A DNA stretch of 64,000 nucleotides from positions 372,001 to 436,000 of the forward strand of contig VWZF01002630.1 in assembly GCA_013396755.1 (NCBI GenBank), given 5' to 3'. The notes under the pieces are model-generated. The model saw only the letters and a list, made by a program, of their open reading frames with translations, did not search any database and was not told the origin of the DNA. Both the position numbers and the translations under genes were made by a program. Origin of the DNA: Sclerurus mexicanus (lineage: Eukaryota > Chordata > Aves > Passeriformes > Furnariidae). This document shows positions 25,264 to 37,070 of this stretch, piece by piece (position 1 is the first letter of the stretch; every line of letters begins with the position of its first letter).

Positions 25264-28200
25264 CCTGGGAACTACTCAAGGCAAACAGAAATATTAATTA
25301 AACTGTTTAAAAAATAATCTCCACAGAAAGGTTGTTCTAGACATGTGAATGGAAAGTGTGTAGTTTGGTCACGGGGGAAATATGGCTCACTTTCCACCTT
25401 TCTCTTGTGAAATCAGTTGCTTAGCTATGAACCCTTATTCCTAGCAGAGAGGCAGAATTTATTCCATGTAAACAGTATCATCTATCAACTGATTTTTTTT
25501 TTCTGTTTGCACAAGTATTTTGTGAGTTTATATTTGCCAGCTGGACTATTTAGCTGGCAGTTTTAAAGGAATCAATTCAAGCCTTCAGCACATGGTGAAA
25601 GCTGTTCACCTTGACTCTTCACTTCTTATAAACAATTACTGAATTCTCAAAGTTGTGTACACACAATTCAGATCCCTGATCAAATGACTGGCATGCTTGG
25701 CCAGTTATAATTAACCAATCTTCTTTCTCAGGGCAGGATCCTCTGATGTGCATGGAAATAAAGGTTACCTCCCTGCTCTTCCCAATATGCTCCCTGTGTT
25801 GCTCTCTTCTCAGAATGTTAGTACTGTTTATTTTCAGAATCATCTTGTGCTGGACACTGTGAAAACACAGAAGCAGAACTGATCCCCAAATACTTTTATC
25901 CAAAGAATGTCCCTAATGCATCAGATTAACCTGTTATTTTAAGAGCTGCCTACTGCTTGTAAACTCATAGCTGCTTCTACTTCCTCTGTTGCCTGCCCAG
26001 GGACATTTTTGTTTTCTGATTCCCAGCCCAGAATGCCTTCTCTCTTGGCCATTCCACTCGGTTCTCTCCACTGTGAGAGATGTTCTTGCCAAAGCACTCT
26101 TGCTCTTTATGGAGGTCCCTTTTCCAAGCATCAGAGTGGCAACTCAGGTTTGGGAATTCCAGCCAGGGCAAGCAGCTCTGCTCGACACTTGTTCCTCTCG
26201 ATTGCTGCATAACTGTGAGTGATGAGGGGAAGATTGATGTAGTGGTGAGCACAGTTCAGGTTGCACGCTGCTTGCTCCCTGAGAGCCCATTAAAGGAAGA
26301 TTTAGATGCAGCAGTAGTTGTTGGGATGACTGGAGAGTTAATTCCACATGGAGGACAATTAGCAGTTCCTAGTGAAGCAGAACCTGCTGCACAGTGCACG
26401 CTGTCATGCACAGGATTTCTTTCCCTTCCCCTTGGAAGCTTTTACTTCATCTGAGCCACCTTCTCCCCCTCTGCCTTCTGCAGAACAAGGAGGAAAATGT
26501 CAGTCAGGGAAATATGAGTGAGACTGTGCAGCCCGTTGGATCTGAGTGTCTGCTCCAGCCCTGTGTGCAATGTTGCTAATGTTTTGCACTGAATAAAGGC
26601 TGAATATTTTTAGGTGGTTGCTGCTTTCCTCCATCTAATTTTACTTAGAGAAAAGATTTGAGGGGAAATGGATTCAGTGGGTCAAAGGAAAGAAAAACAA
26701 AAGGGAAAAAGAAAAGCAGCCCAAAGCAGATCCTCTTTTAGCTGTTCTTGGCACCGTCACATACAAAGATCTTTTGCTCCAGTGCTCAGATGTCTCATGA
26801 AGAAGCATTGAACCATCAAAGCTTGGCCATTGTCATGCCATGAAATAAGAAGGTGGTTACACTTGCAGATATTCAATATCATCATCTTCTAAGCAATGGT
26901 CTTTAAAGACTCATTCAATTATGTTTCACACATTTTCACTGAAGTATCAGCACTGCAGTCAGAGTAGAGATTACTTACGATCTTTCCTTTTCCTACCTGA
27001 GTGTAAAATTACTTGGGTTTTTTTTGATTCCCAGTAGAATAATTCTGAACCAGGTTTTGCAAGTTTTGAGTTGGGAAGTAATTGTAGTCACTTTCAAAAA
27101 AGTTTCACCTGTATGTTACACACATGATGTGATTTCAACTCTATTTTAACTTTATTTTTGTCTAAGAACAGCTTTAATTTCTTTTTTTATTTTCCCTTAA
27201 CTATCAGAAATGTCATACAAAACTGGGAAAGAAACCCAAGGAGACTGTTATTAGATAATAGTGCTACACATTAGCAGTCATACAGAATCTGCCTTAAATT
27301 GTTTTTAAATTAATTTTAAGGGCAGATTTTCATATTGAATTTCAGTCTTTGCAAGTCTACACATTTACTACTGAAACTAAAAACCTCTTTTAATATTTCA
27401 TGTTAAGAAGTTGCTTGATTTGTTTGTATTTTAGGGGCACATCTAGTCCATAGACTTTGCAGGTTGTGAACCACTGCCCTGAGATATCAGCCAGCAAACA
27501 GCAACAGCTGGCACTTACTACCTGAGTTGTTTTGGCAGAGCTGCCAAAACACACCAGTGACCCTGTCCCAACAATCACCGTTTCCTTGTTTTCTCAAAAC
27601 TGGATTTCTCTTGCTTGTGGAGAAGAAAGTTGGTAACCGCCATACAGTTACACAAATTCTAATACAGCTATCAATGTAATTTATTTAAATAAACCCATGC
27701 TGCAATTTCTTGATTTACGTGAGCTTGTATTTGCAGTCCTTTCAAATCATTTGGGATAAAGAAGAAATTGCCTTAGATGCTACTCCTCTTTGAAGGGACT
27801 GAATTTATGATTAATGTTATTTCATAAACAAATTAATTGATTTACTTGTACATCTTCAAAAACTTCAATGCATACTCAAAGGGTAAGAGTTATAATTTTA
27901 AGGATGAAAATCTGCGTCCTTCATGTGACTTTAAGAAACTAAATCCTGGTTAGGCACAGAATATAGTGATGAACTTATGATTTTTGTGTGCGAATATGAT
28001 TAAATGATTGAAAAGGACTGAATTTCCATGCTTTAATGAATTTCTTTCCTGTAGTCAGAGCTCAGTTACTACTTGACATCTGTGATAACCCATTTGCAGG
28101 TATGTGATCCCACTTTTTATACTGAGCAGTGTTTTGGACCCATCCAACCACACAAGAGCCAGCCAGACAGCTACATAGTCCTTACATTGTGCCCCTCATC

Positions 28201-28737
28201 TCTTAAAATCTCTAACTCCTGTGCAACTATTTTTTGAAATGTTCATCTCTTTTCGACTTGAAGATACACTGTGGCCAGTCCATGCTCATGGATGGTACAC
28301 TTGTGGGAGTATGTTTCCATAAAATGTAATGTTACAGGACTTACATCTTTGTATTGCAATTTGCCTTATTTTCTAAGGTGCTTTATTATAAACAGTCATA
28401 ATTATGATTAATACTAAAGCAGAAAATTAATTCCAAGAAGTTTTTAAAATTAACTGCCTGCCAGCAGTCCATTTAAATATTACTCAAACCATGCTTACCT
28501 TAAGATGTCCAAGAGCTGTTCTGCACAGAGGAGACATTGTCTTAATTAGCTGACTTTTTGGTTATTTTTGAGACCATTTTTGTCTCTCCTTGTGACTAGG
28601 GTTAATATTCAACTGAAATGTTCTGTTGCTTAGGAACCATCTCGTAATGCTGAATTCATTAAGGCTTTTTCCAACTTGCTCTCAGGAACCTTGTTAGATA
28701 GTGTTTCCCACTTTTATCCTAATTAACAGGTACCTAG

Positions 28738-28763
28738 AAAAAAGAAAAAAAAAAAAAAGAAAA
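28738..28763. repeat. A-rich simple repeat
   Basis: A-rich tract broken only by two G residues (A6, G, A14-15, G, A3). No retroelement is recognised beside it. Confidence 0.85.
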
Positions 28764-29559
28764 CTTATTTCCGTAGAGAGCATTTCTGTTTATCTTTTGC
28801 CAGTCTTTTTTCTTCAGCCTGTAAAGAAGCTGTAGTATTTCTGACCTCAAGCTCCTAATTCTTTTTCAGTAAATTACAATATTCTTTCAGCAAAGCAAAT
28901 GCAATTCTCAGTTTGGTCCTGGCACTGTTGACTGTCAAGGGGATTGAGTGAGCTCTTCCCCTGGGCATTGAGTGAGTTCAGCAGCTGATTTCAGTTCAGG
29001 CCAGTATTTCACCCGGTGTCAAGGCTTTTTGGCTTGTGCATGTAAATCGGATGCCAGGCTGGGGCTTGTGGCATGGTCATGGCCAGAAAGGCTGGGTGGT
29101 ATCAAGCACAGAGCTAGTGGGCTGCAGGAACCCTACAGCTGCCCATGGCTCACACCCAGGAGAGAAGAGGCACATCTGAAAGTTTGACAAATTGGTTCCA
29201 TCATTGTCTCCATCCCTGACCACCACTGAGGTTGTCCATTAGGGCCTCATCTCCTGCCACACACATGTTTCATCCGTTTCACACTACAGGGTGCTTAGTT
29301 CATGGTTCTGGTTTTTCTTCGCTCATGGGTTCCAAAAGCCAAAGAAGAGCAGGGTGAAGTGTTTGTGTTAAGAAATTGGGTATTCTTGGCCCAAGTTGCA
29401 GTCTCAACTACATCAACAGGCAAAACAGGACAAACTCTACTGATGCCATTAAACCACATGCATATAATGAACAAAGAACGAGAGGTCTTTAGTCTTTGTC
29501 ATGATGAGAAGCTCTGATTTCAATAGGTTTATTTCTATAAGTTTTTTGCTGATCAAGAC

Positions 29560-29586
29560 TTTTTTTTCTTTTTTTTCTTTTTTTTC
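29560..29586. repeat. Perfect 9-base tandem repeat, three copies
   Basis: There are three exact copies of TTTTTTTTC in a row. This is a small T-rich minisatellite-like array. The minus-strand frame across it ends in a run of lysines for this reason and should not be taken as coding. Confidence 0.9.
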
Positions 29587-31837
29587 TCCTGTACTGACTC
29601 TGCAGCTGAATCTGCCCCAGTCATACACCAAGACTCAGTGTCTGAGAAAAGATAAACTATGAATGTCCTTGAGTGTTTTCCACCAGTCCTTTTACATAAC
29701 TTCAGAAACAACAACCTTTTCTGATTCAAAAAGAGGGGTGGAGGGGAGTATGGATAACCTAAAATATATGTGTTATTGCTGCTGTGCCTCCCACTGCGTG
29801 CAGAGTGCAGAAATGCCAAGGCAAAGGTGTTTCCATGGTGTTTACTGCTTAGACCTCTACAGTCAATATCCTGCCCTGATAATAGCAAAGAGCATGTTAA
29901 CATGTGATTTTCAGCCGAGATTTGCAAACTTGAAAGTCCTGAGAATATTAGCTAACTATCTGAATAAAGCACTGAATTTCTGGATGCTTGTGCAAGCCTC
30001 CCTTGCCCCCAAGTTAAAAATTTCTCCATACTGATGATAAAGAGCCTTGCTTTTTCCATGTCGAGTGTTCAGGTAGAACTGCTGATGTTACAAACATTTT
30101 ATTTATTGCCAGCCCTGATCAGGTTTACCAATATCTAGCAGCCAGACACAGAATTAAGAGATTCTAAGTGATTATGTCCAATTAACCATTTGTCTTTGAC
30201 ATGGCCCTGTTAATCGCTTTGTGCTGTTTTAAGAAGATAATTCAAATTCTTTTAAAGCTCTGTTAAATAAAGAAGACAATATGCTGCCAATTTTGTAAAA
30301 GCTGACAGCAGATTTCAGGTAAAATAAAAATGCATTCAAGGAAGTTATTTATGTTCCAAACTAAACTGGAGATAATTTTGGATAATGATTCACCTTAGTT
30401 ATTTTAATGGCAAACTGAATAAAACAAGAAAAGTGAAATGACATCAGGAAGGTTTTTTTTCTTTTCTGATGGGGTTGAATTCCTGAATGAAAGAGTTTTG
30501 CTTTGATTTGTTTCTCAAACAATAAATACAGTTCAGTCAGTTTAATACAGACATTTAATTAATGTAGTTCAGTTCAATCAGTTTTAACTCAAGAAAGTAA
30601 ACATTTTGGAGGAGGAAAAAGAACGCACAGTAATTTTGGAAGATATATAAAAAAATCAAAAGCTGAAAGAAACGTTGCTTTTAGTTCACTAAAATTCTTT
30701 CTATTGAATGACTGCAATTTGCAAGTTTACATTTTGTTTGCTGAGAATGGTTTTTTAAAATATATACTTTGGATTACCCTGAAATCAATCTCTTTTCTGA
30801 TCTTCCAAAACTGCAAGCAAACAAACAAAAAGAATCACTTATTCATGCACCTCTGCTCATGAGGGAGTCTTCCTCTGAAAACATTCCAGCACACTTTGAC
30901 AGATGCAGGAACTTCAGATTGCTCTAGTAGGATTCAGAGAGGTGTCCAGACAGGGATATCTTCACCAATACTTTCTAACACTCACTATCAATAATGTTTC
31001 TCACCAGATATCCTCTTCACTGTATCAGCATGCTCAAAGCTATGGCAAAATCACACACACAGAAGAGAAAAAAGATCTACCAAGTGAGATGTGTCTAATA
31101 TTTTGCTTCGTGCCTCCTTTCATGCCCTCAAAACAAGGCTTCCGAATGAAACAGGAAAGACAAGAGTAAGTAGCAGCTCTATGAATTTGTATCTGCTCAA
31201 AAGACCATGTATATCCCCAGTTTCAAAAAATGGTCAGCAAGTAAGATGATGACTGATTTTTAACCTGTTCTAATTTTCCTTGGACTGCAGGAGACAGCTC
31301 AGATTGATCAGGCACCAGTCTCTAAAGACAACCTGACTCTCATTGCAAGCACAGGGTAAAAACATGCCCTGTCCTTACACTGCTTTTCTCATTTAAGGGA
31401 AATGAGGATATGGAAAATAGGAAAGATGGACAGAAAGAAGGAGAGCAAATCCACTCCTTGGCATGGAAGGAGGGGATATAAGCAGTCTGACTAAGCCATC
31501 TCTATGGATGGAGCCTTGGAAACACTGGCATGGAGCTGCTTCCATGTGACTCCTATTAAAAGTCATCATTAAATGAAGTGTGGTTGATTTGTGTAGTTCA
31601 TGTGGGAAGTCACTATTTAGGTGAAGTGGAAGATGAAACCTAAGGGATTAATTGCCAGTTTTTTCAAGGGCCCTCCCTGTTTCTCCAACTTGCTGAAGAT
31701 ATTTCCAAGTGAGCAGCATTGAGAGCCTTGTGAGAAAGGCGCTCCTGTGAGTTGGCCATCCGTTTTGCAGAACAGCTGAACACTGGCTGAACATTTATAC
31801 AGGGAAGAAAGCTGGTCTACAGGGAAAGAAGCTGATT

Positions 31838-31972
31838 TTGTGGTTTAAGTGTTGCAATAGGCCCTGGGAGACACAGATTTAAGACCAATTTCTATTGCAG
31901 ACTCACTAAGGAAGTTGAGTTAGTTGCTTGCCTCAGCTGCCTATCTGTAATTCTGGAAGAATACTACTTCCC
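31838..31972 (+). mobile_element. MIR-type CORE-SINE remnant
   Basis: The sequence follows the order of amniote MIR elements: GTGGTTTAAGTGTTGCA, GGGAGACACAGATTTAAGAC, a TTGCAGACTCACTAAGGAAG segment, TGCTTGCCTCAGCTGCCTAT, CTGTAATTCTGGAAGAATAC and TACTTCCC. The family pattern is GTGGTTAAG, then GGGAGACCTGGATTCAAG, GCCACAGACTCACTGTGTG, a CCTCAGTTTCC-ATCTGTAAAATG segment, and ATAATACTACTTCCC. It is heavily diverged, as expected of a SINE that amplified before the amniote groups separated. The call rests on remembered consensus; a library search would settle it. Confidence 0.62.
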
Positions 31973-33473
31973 ATTCCTGTTTTCCTGTCCTATTCAGATC
32001 ATTTTTACTCCTGTGGAGGAAATATATCTCAGTTGGTAGCGGCATGCCAAGATGATGGACACACACTTCCTTGCCTTCCCATTAGCAGTTCCTAGCCAGT
32101 CCTCTTGCACACCACTGACTCACCAGGCCCATACAGTAAGTCCTCGGGATTAAATATTCCCCAGGCCTTTCATTCATAGCTTGTGCTATAGATCTGCTGG
32201 ACATTAGTGCTTGTATACATAGACATATATTTTCGATTTATGGAAGCTATAATAACCCTCTATGAGAAAATCTCACCTGTTCCCAGAGTGTTAATCTTCA
32301 TTTCCCACAATCACTTACTCCTAAATCTGACTAAAGGCTATTGGACCTGGCAGGAAAACTGTAACAGCCTTCTCCTGCTCTGAGATGGCAGGAGTGGAGC
32401 CCAGAAAACAAGAACGATGCTGACAAGCCGAAGAATCCTGTATAAATTACACAGCCGTCATCTAGATTTCATGGAAGCTAATCCTACTTGTATTTTGCTC
32501 TGTGTTTCTCAGTAGTCAGGCTCCTCCCATAATTACATCTGGAACCTTTTCTTTCTGAAGCTGCTTTTTCAGCATTTAAGCCCAAGGTCATGCTGCAGAG
32601 CTGCAGGTTGACCAGGCAGTGGCTTAAGATTTTAAGCGCAACAGGTCTCATTTTTTCTGTACAGGAGTGCATTGGAATTATTATTTGAATGGATTTGCAA
32701 GAAATACAATATCATGGCTGAGTGTTCTGATAAGAGTGAAAGGAAATATTTTCAAAATATTTTCATTTGTGAAAAAAATTATTAAATATTTTAACTTGTG
32801 CTAGTTCACAATTAAAGCAACCAGAGAAATCTTGTCCTTTCCCACAAAACAGAATTTTAATTTTCTGACTAGCCCAGGGTATAATTCCCCATTCCCAGGG
32901 TGCTGGGTGGACACAAGCAGCATTCCTGGCACAGTGCAGGCTTGTGTCTCTCAGAGATGAACACACACTCATTAGAGCACAAATCAGGACACTCGTGGTC
33001 CATTCCCATATGCAGTCTTGGCTTATTAAATCCCCTTTGCACCTTAGTGACACCAGATGGACAGTGCCTTAATGAAAGCTTGTCTTAGGGTAATAACAGT
33101 CTTGACATATTTATGGAATACTGTGTGAAACATGTTTTTAATTCCTGGCTGGAAAGGTGCTATTTAAGCCCATTAATGTGTGCGAGTTTTTATTTAAGTT
33201 AAATAGGGGCGCAGTAAAAAAGGAATCTCATTGATCCCAGAAATAATTTATCATCATGAACATGAGAACCAGAGTTCTTGTGTTAGAACAGTTGATTGTA
33301 AAATAAACAGCACTTTTTATTGAGTAGCCATGCCTGTTCCCCAGAGCCTGAAGATCCATTACTTACACCGCTCCGGTCTCACCATGAAGCCAGTCAGTCA
33401 GCAGTGTAAATCTTTCTCCTCCTCAGGTCATCACAGAACAGTTCAGCTGTGAGTTTTTTCTTCTTTTTTTTTT
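31973..33473. other. Unique non-coding DNA
   Basis: No gene or repeat recognised. The interval ends in a T-rich run (33455-33473) against the assembly gap. Confidence 0.55.
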
Positions 33474-33503
33474 NNNNNNNNNNNNNNNNNNNNNNNNNNN
33501 NNN
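33474..33503. other. Assembly gap (30 N)
   Basis: Thirty unknown bases follow a T-rich homopolymer run, a context where short-read assembly often fails. The true missing length may differ from 30. The open frame spanning it (33449-33655) is not meaningful. Confidence 0.99.
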
Positions 33504-33920
33504 TTGCATTGTTTATAAACCTGCCAACATCTGAAGAAGGGCCTTGTGTTTGTCCCAGAGGTCACATATTATACAACTCATTTGCTGGTTCAGTTACAAA
33601 CACTACAAGCTGCCTTGCCTTCAGTTTGCATGCTGGATCCGCTTTCCATTTGTAATTGAACCAGCTCATCCCCATGTGTGCAGTGAGACTTGTTAGACAC
33701 TGTATCTTTGTCGGATCATGCTCAAGCTGTACAGAAACTATTGGAGATATCTGGAAAAAAGTTTTGGCTTGTAAGGAGTTGGCCAGATCCCAGGATCCCA
33801 TTTTATTCTGGGCTTTCAACACCTAGCAAGCATTTCAGTGGTGGTGTTCAGTAGGAAAAGAGGGAGCTTGGGAACACCTTCTTTGTTTTTCACAAGACCT
33901 GATGTGGGCAAAATGAGATA

Positions 33921-34880
33921 ATGAACCGTGCTGAGTTTCCTAAAGAGCTCATTTGGGAAAATAAAATAAAATTTAAAAAAAAAGAAAAAAGAAAAAAAAG
34001 AAAAACAAACAAAAAGAAAATCCCCTATGGATCTTCTGAATCAGAGCAGTGCACACAGCCATTGAAGTGTTTAGTCCTGATTAGGGTCTTCAGCCTGGTG
34101 TTCAGCCATGCACATGGGGATGATTGTCATGAAACAGCAGAATGAATTGATGGATACAAGATGAAAGACCCTGAGTGGATAAGGAACTTAACACAAGCCT
34201 GGGAAAGGTGTCTGGCCTTTATGCTACCTCTGGGACAAGTATTAAACCTAAGGAAGACCGAGGAAAGAAAAGAGAAAAGAGGGAAGGTGGTGTACAAGAG
34301 CTTCAAAGTACAAGAAAAGATGAGACTGGCCCTTTCTCAAGAGCTTAGAAGCAAAATTGGCTTCCTGGAGAGAGAACATAAGAAATCTGGCAACTTAAAT
34401 ATATTTAAAGGGCTTACAGCTCTCCAGGGAAAATTTTGAGGCTATTGAAGTGGAAAAAACCCATTTGCTAAAATTAAACAGGCCTTTTTTTTCCCCAGAA
34501 AAAGAAAAAAAATAGAAAACTGACAAAGCGGACAAATGTTTGGCAGGAGACCCAGAAAAGAAAAAAACAAACATCACAACCTGGCAATAGCAACAACAAT
34601 ATGATGTGGGAAATCTGGGTAGGGGAGAGGTCCAGCCCGCTTCCCCTTTGTCTTCCACAAAATCTGCAAGGGAAAAGTGAGGTATTAGTCCATGTAGACT
34701 TTCCTAAAGAGCCAACTTTGCAAAAGGAAAATAAAAAAAAGTTCTTAAAAAGCCAGAAGTGAGCTTTCCAAGCAGAAAGTTTGGAATTTAAGGCCAATGA
34801 GAACTCTTTTATAGTTAATAAGGAACAAGCCTTAAACCTGGTGTGTGATAGGGAATTGATTGCTGCTCAACCTTGGGCTT
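33921..34880 (+). pseudogene. Candidate decayed coding sequence, lysine/glutamate-rich, unidentified
   Basis: One frame is open from 33921 to 34439 apart from a single TGA at 34143-34145. Its second part (34161-34436) reads like a charged helical protein, with pieces such as EKMRLALSQELRSKIGFLER at about 34311-34370. The next frame over carries RENFEAIEVEKTHLLKLNR at about 34426-34482. After a T-run a third frame is open from about 34478 to a stop at 34880, with only one internal TGA at 34760; its end includes ESLEFKANENSFIVNKEQAL at 34775-34834. Two frameshifts and two stops over about 960 bases would suit an old pseudogene or retroelement remnant. Against this, the region is A-rich and includes a pure A-rich tract (33958-34020), which by itself yields lysine codons. 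I cannot name a parent protein. Confidence 0.2.
33958..34020. repeat. A-rich low-complexity tract
   Basis: About 63 bases of almost pure A with scattered T, G and C, in (AAAAAG)- and (AAAC)-like units. It may be a degenerate poly(A) tail or slippage product. No retroelement 3' end is recognised immediately upstream. Confidence 0.9.
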
Positions 34881-36414
34881 GAGCCTAATGCTGGGAAGAG
34901 GCAGGGTCACAGTGAGTGACTCATACAATGAAATGGCAGGTGCTGAATGATATTGGCTAATTTGATTGTGCATTTTGAAGAAATTGGCTGTGAAAATGTT
35001 AGTGTGAAACAGTGCCTGTTCGGGGCCTCTATCCCTCCATCCCTGAAGCAAGGCACATGCCATTGAGAGGGACTTATCCTGAGTTCTCAACATCTCCATC
35101 CTTGCAGCCTATGGAAAGTTGGAGGGCACAGTGTGTGACATCTCAGCTCTTACTGTGGCAGCAAGTCATTGACCTGGGATTGGAGCTTTGCCCCAGGGTT
35201 GAATGGAATCGGGGAGGGAGCAAAGTTCCTATTGAAACAGTCCATCAATCTTGGTGATATTTGTGAAGTGGATGGCAGGTCATGGAGAACAACTATATAC
35301 TTACAGTGAGGTAAAAGTGAAAACGCTCCACTCACATTAGTACAATTATAGTACTGAATCCAAAGAAATAATTAGGCTCACGGAAGAGATGTCCTTGCAT
35401 TTGCATGGCCAGCTAGGTGTGAAGGCCCTAGCTGAAGGTCAGTATTAACGTGCCTTGTTAATACTGTGAGACTAGATGTCAATCTTATCAGCCTTTCCCT
35501 CCCTCAAGTATGCAAGATGGATGTAGGTTCTCATAGAGTATATTCCCCTAAGATCAACGACCTGGTTAAGGCTAATTACCACATACTCTCACTCTAAATT
35601 ATAAAGGACCTTAGGAACTGAAAGCCCTGTATGATTAAGTGGCTCCAAGGATTAACTGTGATAAGAGTGGTATGGTGTTTCAAGGTTTCCTCAGTGCTCT
35701 GTATTTGCCACTGGCTGAGCCCACCACGTGGACCTTGGAGTTCTGATTCTAAAGGTCTGCAAAGTGAATTTGGCGTCATTTATTGGTTGAGAGTGGACAA
35801 ACCACAGAAGGCCTTTGAGCACCACCTTTTTCTGAGCAGCAAAAGTTTGATCCCTGATGTATTGGTGGGGATAAGTGAGCCTGGTGGTCTCCCATCAGCA
35901 TCCAGCCTGTTTTCATTGCCCTTGCTGTCACCCATGCTCTGAGACCAGGACAGCTTTAGATTTTTCTGCAGACCCTGACATCCTGTGAATGTTGAAGGCA
36001 CTGGTGGCTCCGGGTTTATGCACTGAACAAGTACAGAATGCAGCACCAGAGAGACACCCCACTGCCTACCTCTGTGCTTTGGTCTTGGCTTTTACAGGAG
36101 GTTTCCTGTACAGGAAGGAGCTTTCCATGCTTCCTGAAAGGGGAGAAAAGAAGTAATCCTGGAGAAGCAAAGCCGACAGCTAATGGAAATGATTTCTGTA
36201 CAGTCCCTACAACAGGGGAGATAACAGCCTAAGAACAGCCCTTCAGCCTAAGAGCAAACATCCAGCTGGAGCAGAATAGTGTCTCTGTCCATGGCTATTA
36301 GTGGGTGCATAGAGATGAGTATAAGAGAGAGAAAAGCAGAGAAAGAAAATTCCCTGTCAACACCCCTCCTCATTTTTCAGTAATCTGCGGCTTAAAGAGT
36401 CCCAGATTGGAGCT
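34881..36414. other. Unique non-coding DNA
   Basis: Nothing recognised apart from a perfect 10-base inverted repeat at 35440-35466. Open frames are under 104 codons and occur on both strands. Confidence 0.5.
35440..35466. repeat. Inverted repeat, 10-base arms, 7-base loop
   Basis: CAGTATTAAC and GTTAATACTG are exact reverse complements separated by GTGCCTT. The stem is far too short for a microRNA precursor. It could be a palindromic protein-binding site or chance. Confidence 0.85.
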
Positions 36415-37070
36415 TGGATCCACTTCACTGTGTTTAATAAGCCCTTGATGTACTTTTCTTCCATAAGTTTGTCTAATTGCTTTTTGAACCCATTTATACT
36501 TTGGGCAATGAGCTCTACAGTTTGATTATGCTTTGTGTGTGGAAAAGGGCTTCCTTTTGTTTGCTTAAATCTATGGCCTGATCCATTTATTCAGCGCCTC
36601 TTGTTTCTGCCTCACAAGAAACAGTGAATAATTGTTTGCAGTTGCTTCCTCCATGCTATTTATGATTTTATATAACCCCACATACACCATTCACTCTTTT
36701 ATTTGCCAAACTGATGAGCCCCAGCCTTTTGATTTCTGTGCCCAGGACTTGCTCCATACCCACCTAGTTGTATTTCCAGCCATCTCTGTGCCCCTTCTAT
36801 TTCTAAAGAATTTTTCTCTGAGACAGCACAACCAGAATAATCAAGGTGTGAGCTGTTTTAGCAGCGCCTTTTATTCTTTTGCACTCTAGATATTTCCTAA
36901 TTATTACTAACATACTCTTGACCTCTGCTGAGCATTGAACTGACTTTTTCAGAGAAATTCCTAGTGATTCCAAGGTAACTCCTGAGAGACTCTAGCTAAT
37001 TTGGAACCATTTCTATGTATTTACAATTAAAATTGATTTTCCTCATATGCAAAACTTTATGTTTGTCTGG
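36415..37070 (-). mobile_element. Old CR1/L3-type LINE, C-terminal ORF2 and 3' region, antisense
   Basis: About 650 bases match the reverse complement of the 3' end of amniote CR1/L3 LINEs. Landmarks along the + strand, in order, are CTTCCATAAGTTTGTCTAAT, CTTTTTGAACCCATTTATAC, GAGCTCTACAGTTTGATTAT, ATGATTTTATATAACCCC, TGATGAGCCCCAGCCTTTTG, ATCAAGGTGTGAGCTGTTTT, CATTGAACTGACTTTTTCAG and AGCTAATTTGGAACCATTT. Read on the minus strand these cover the conserved region downstream of the reverse transcriptase domain and the ORF2 end. Many substitutions and small indels have closed the frame. The T-rich sequence after 37070 no longer follows the family as I remember it. Assignment is from memory of turtle, crocodile and bird copies. 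Confidence 0.8.

Larger units (their letters stand above)
20287..31837. other. Unique non-coding DNA with scattered simple repeats
   Basis: No gene or RNA is recognised over these 11.5 kb. The interval holds the simple repeats listed separately at 22935-22966, 25247-25263, 28738-28763 and 29560-29586. It also has AT-rich sequence at about 26930-28480 and a homeobox-motif-rich block at 30100-30410. Positions 24840-25110 have more CpG than the surroundings (for example CCGCCGCCCT and CATACGGTCT), with overlapping open frames of 93 and 118 codons in two + strand frames, but nothing identifies a protein. Confidence 0.5.

Noticed and set aside
29553..29927. 124-codon minus-strand frame with a lysine-rich end
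   Set aside because: The lysines come from the T8C tandem repeat. The rest has no family resemblance and overlaps a 123-codon + strand frame.
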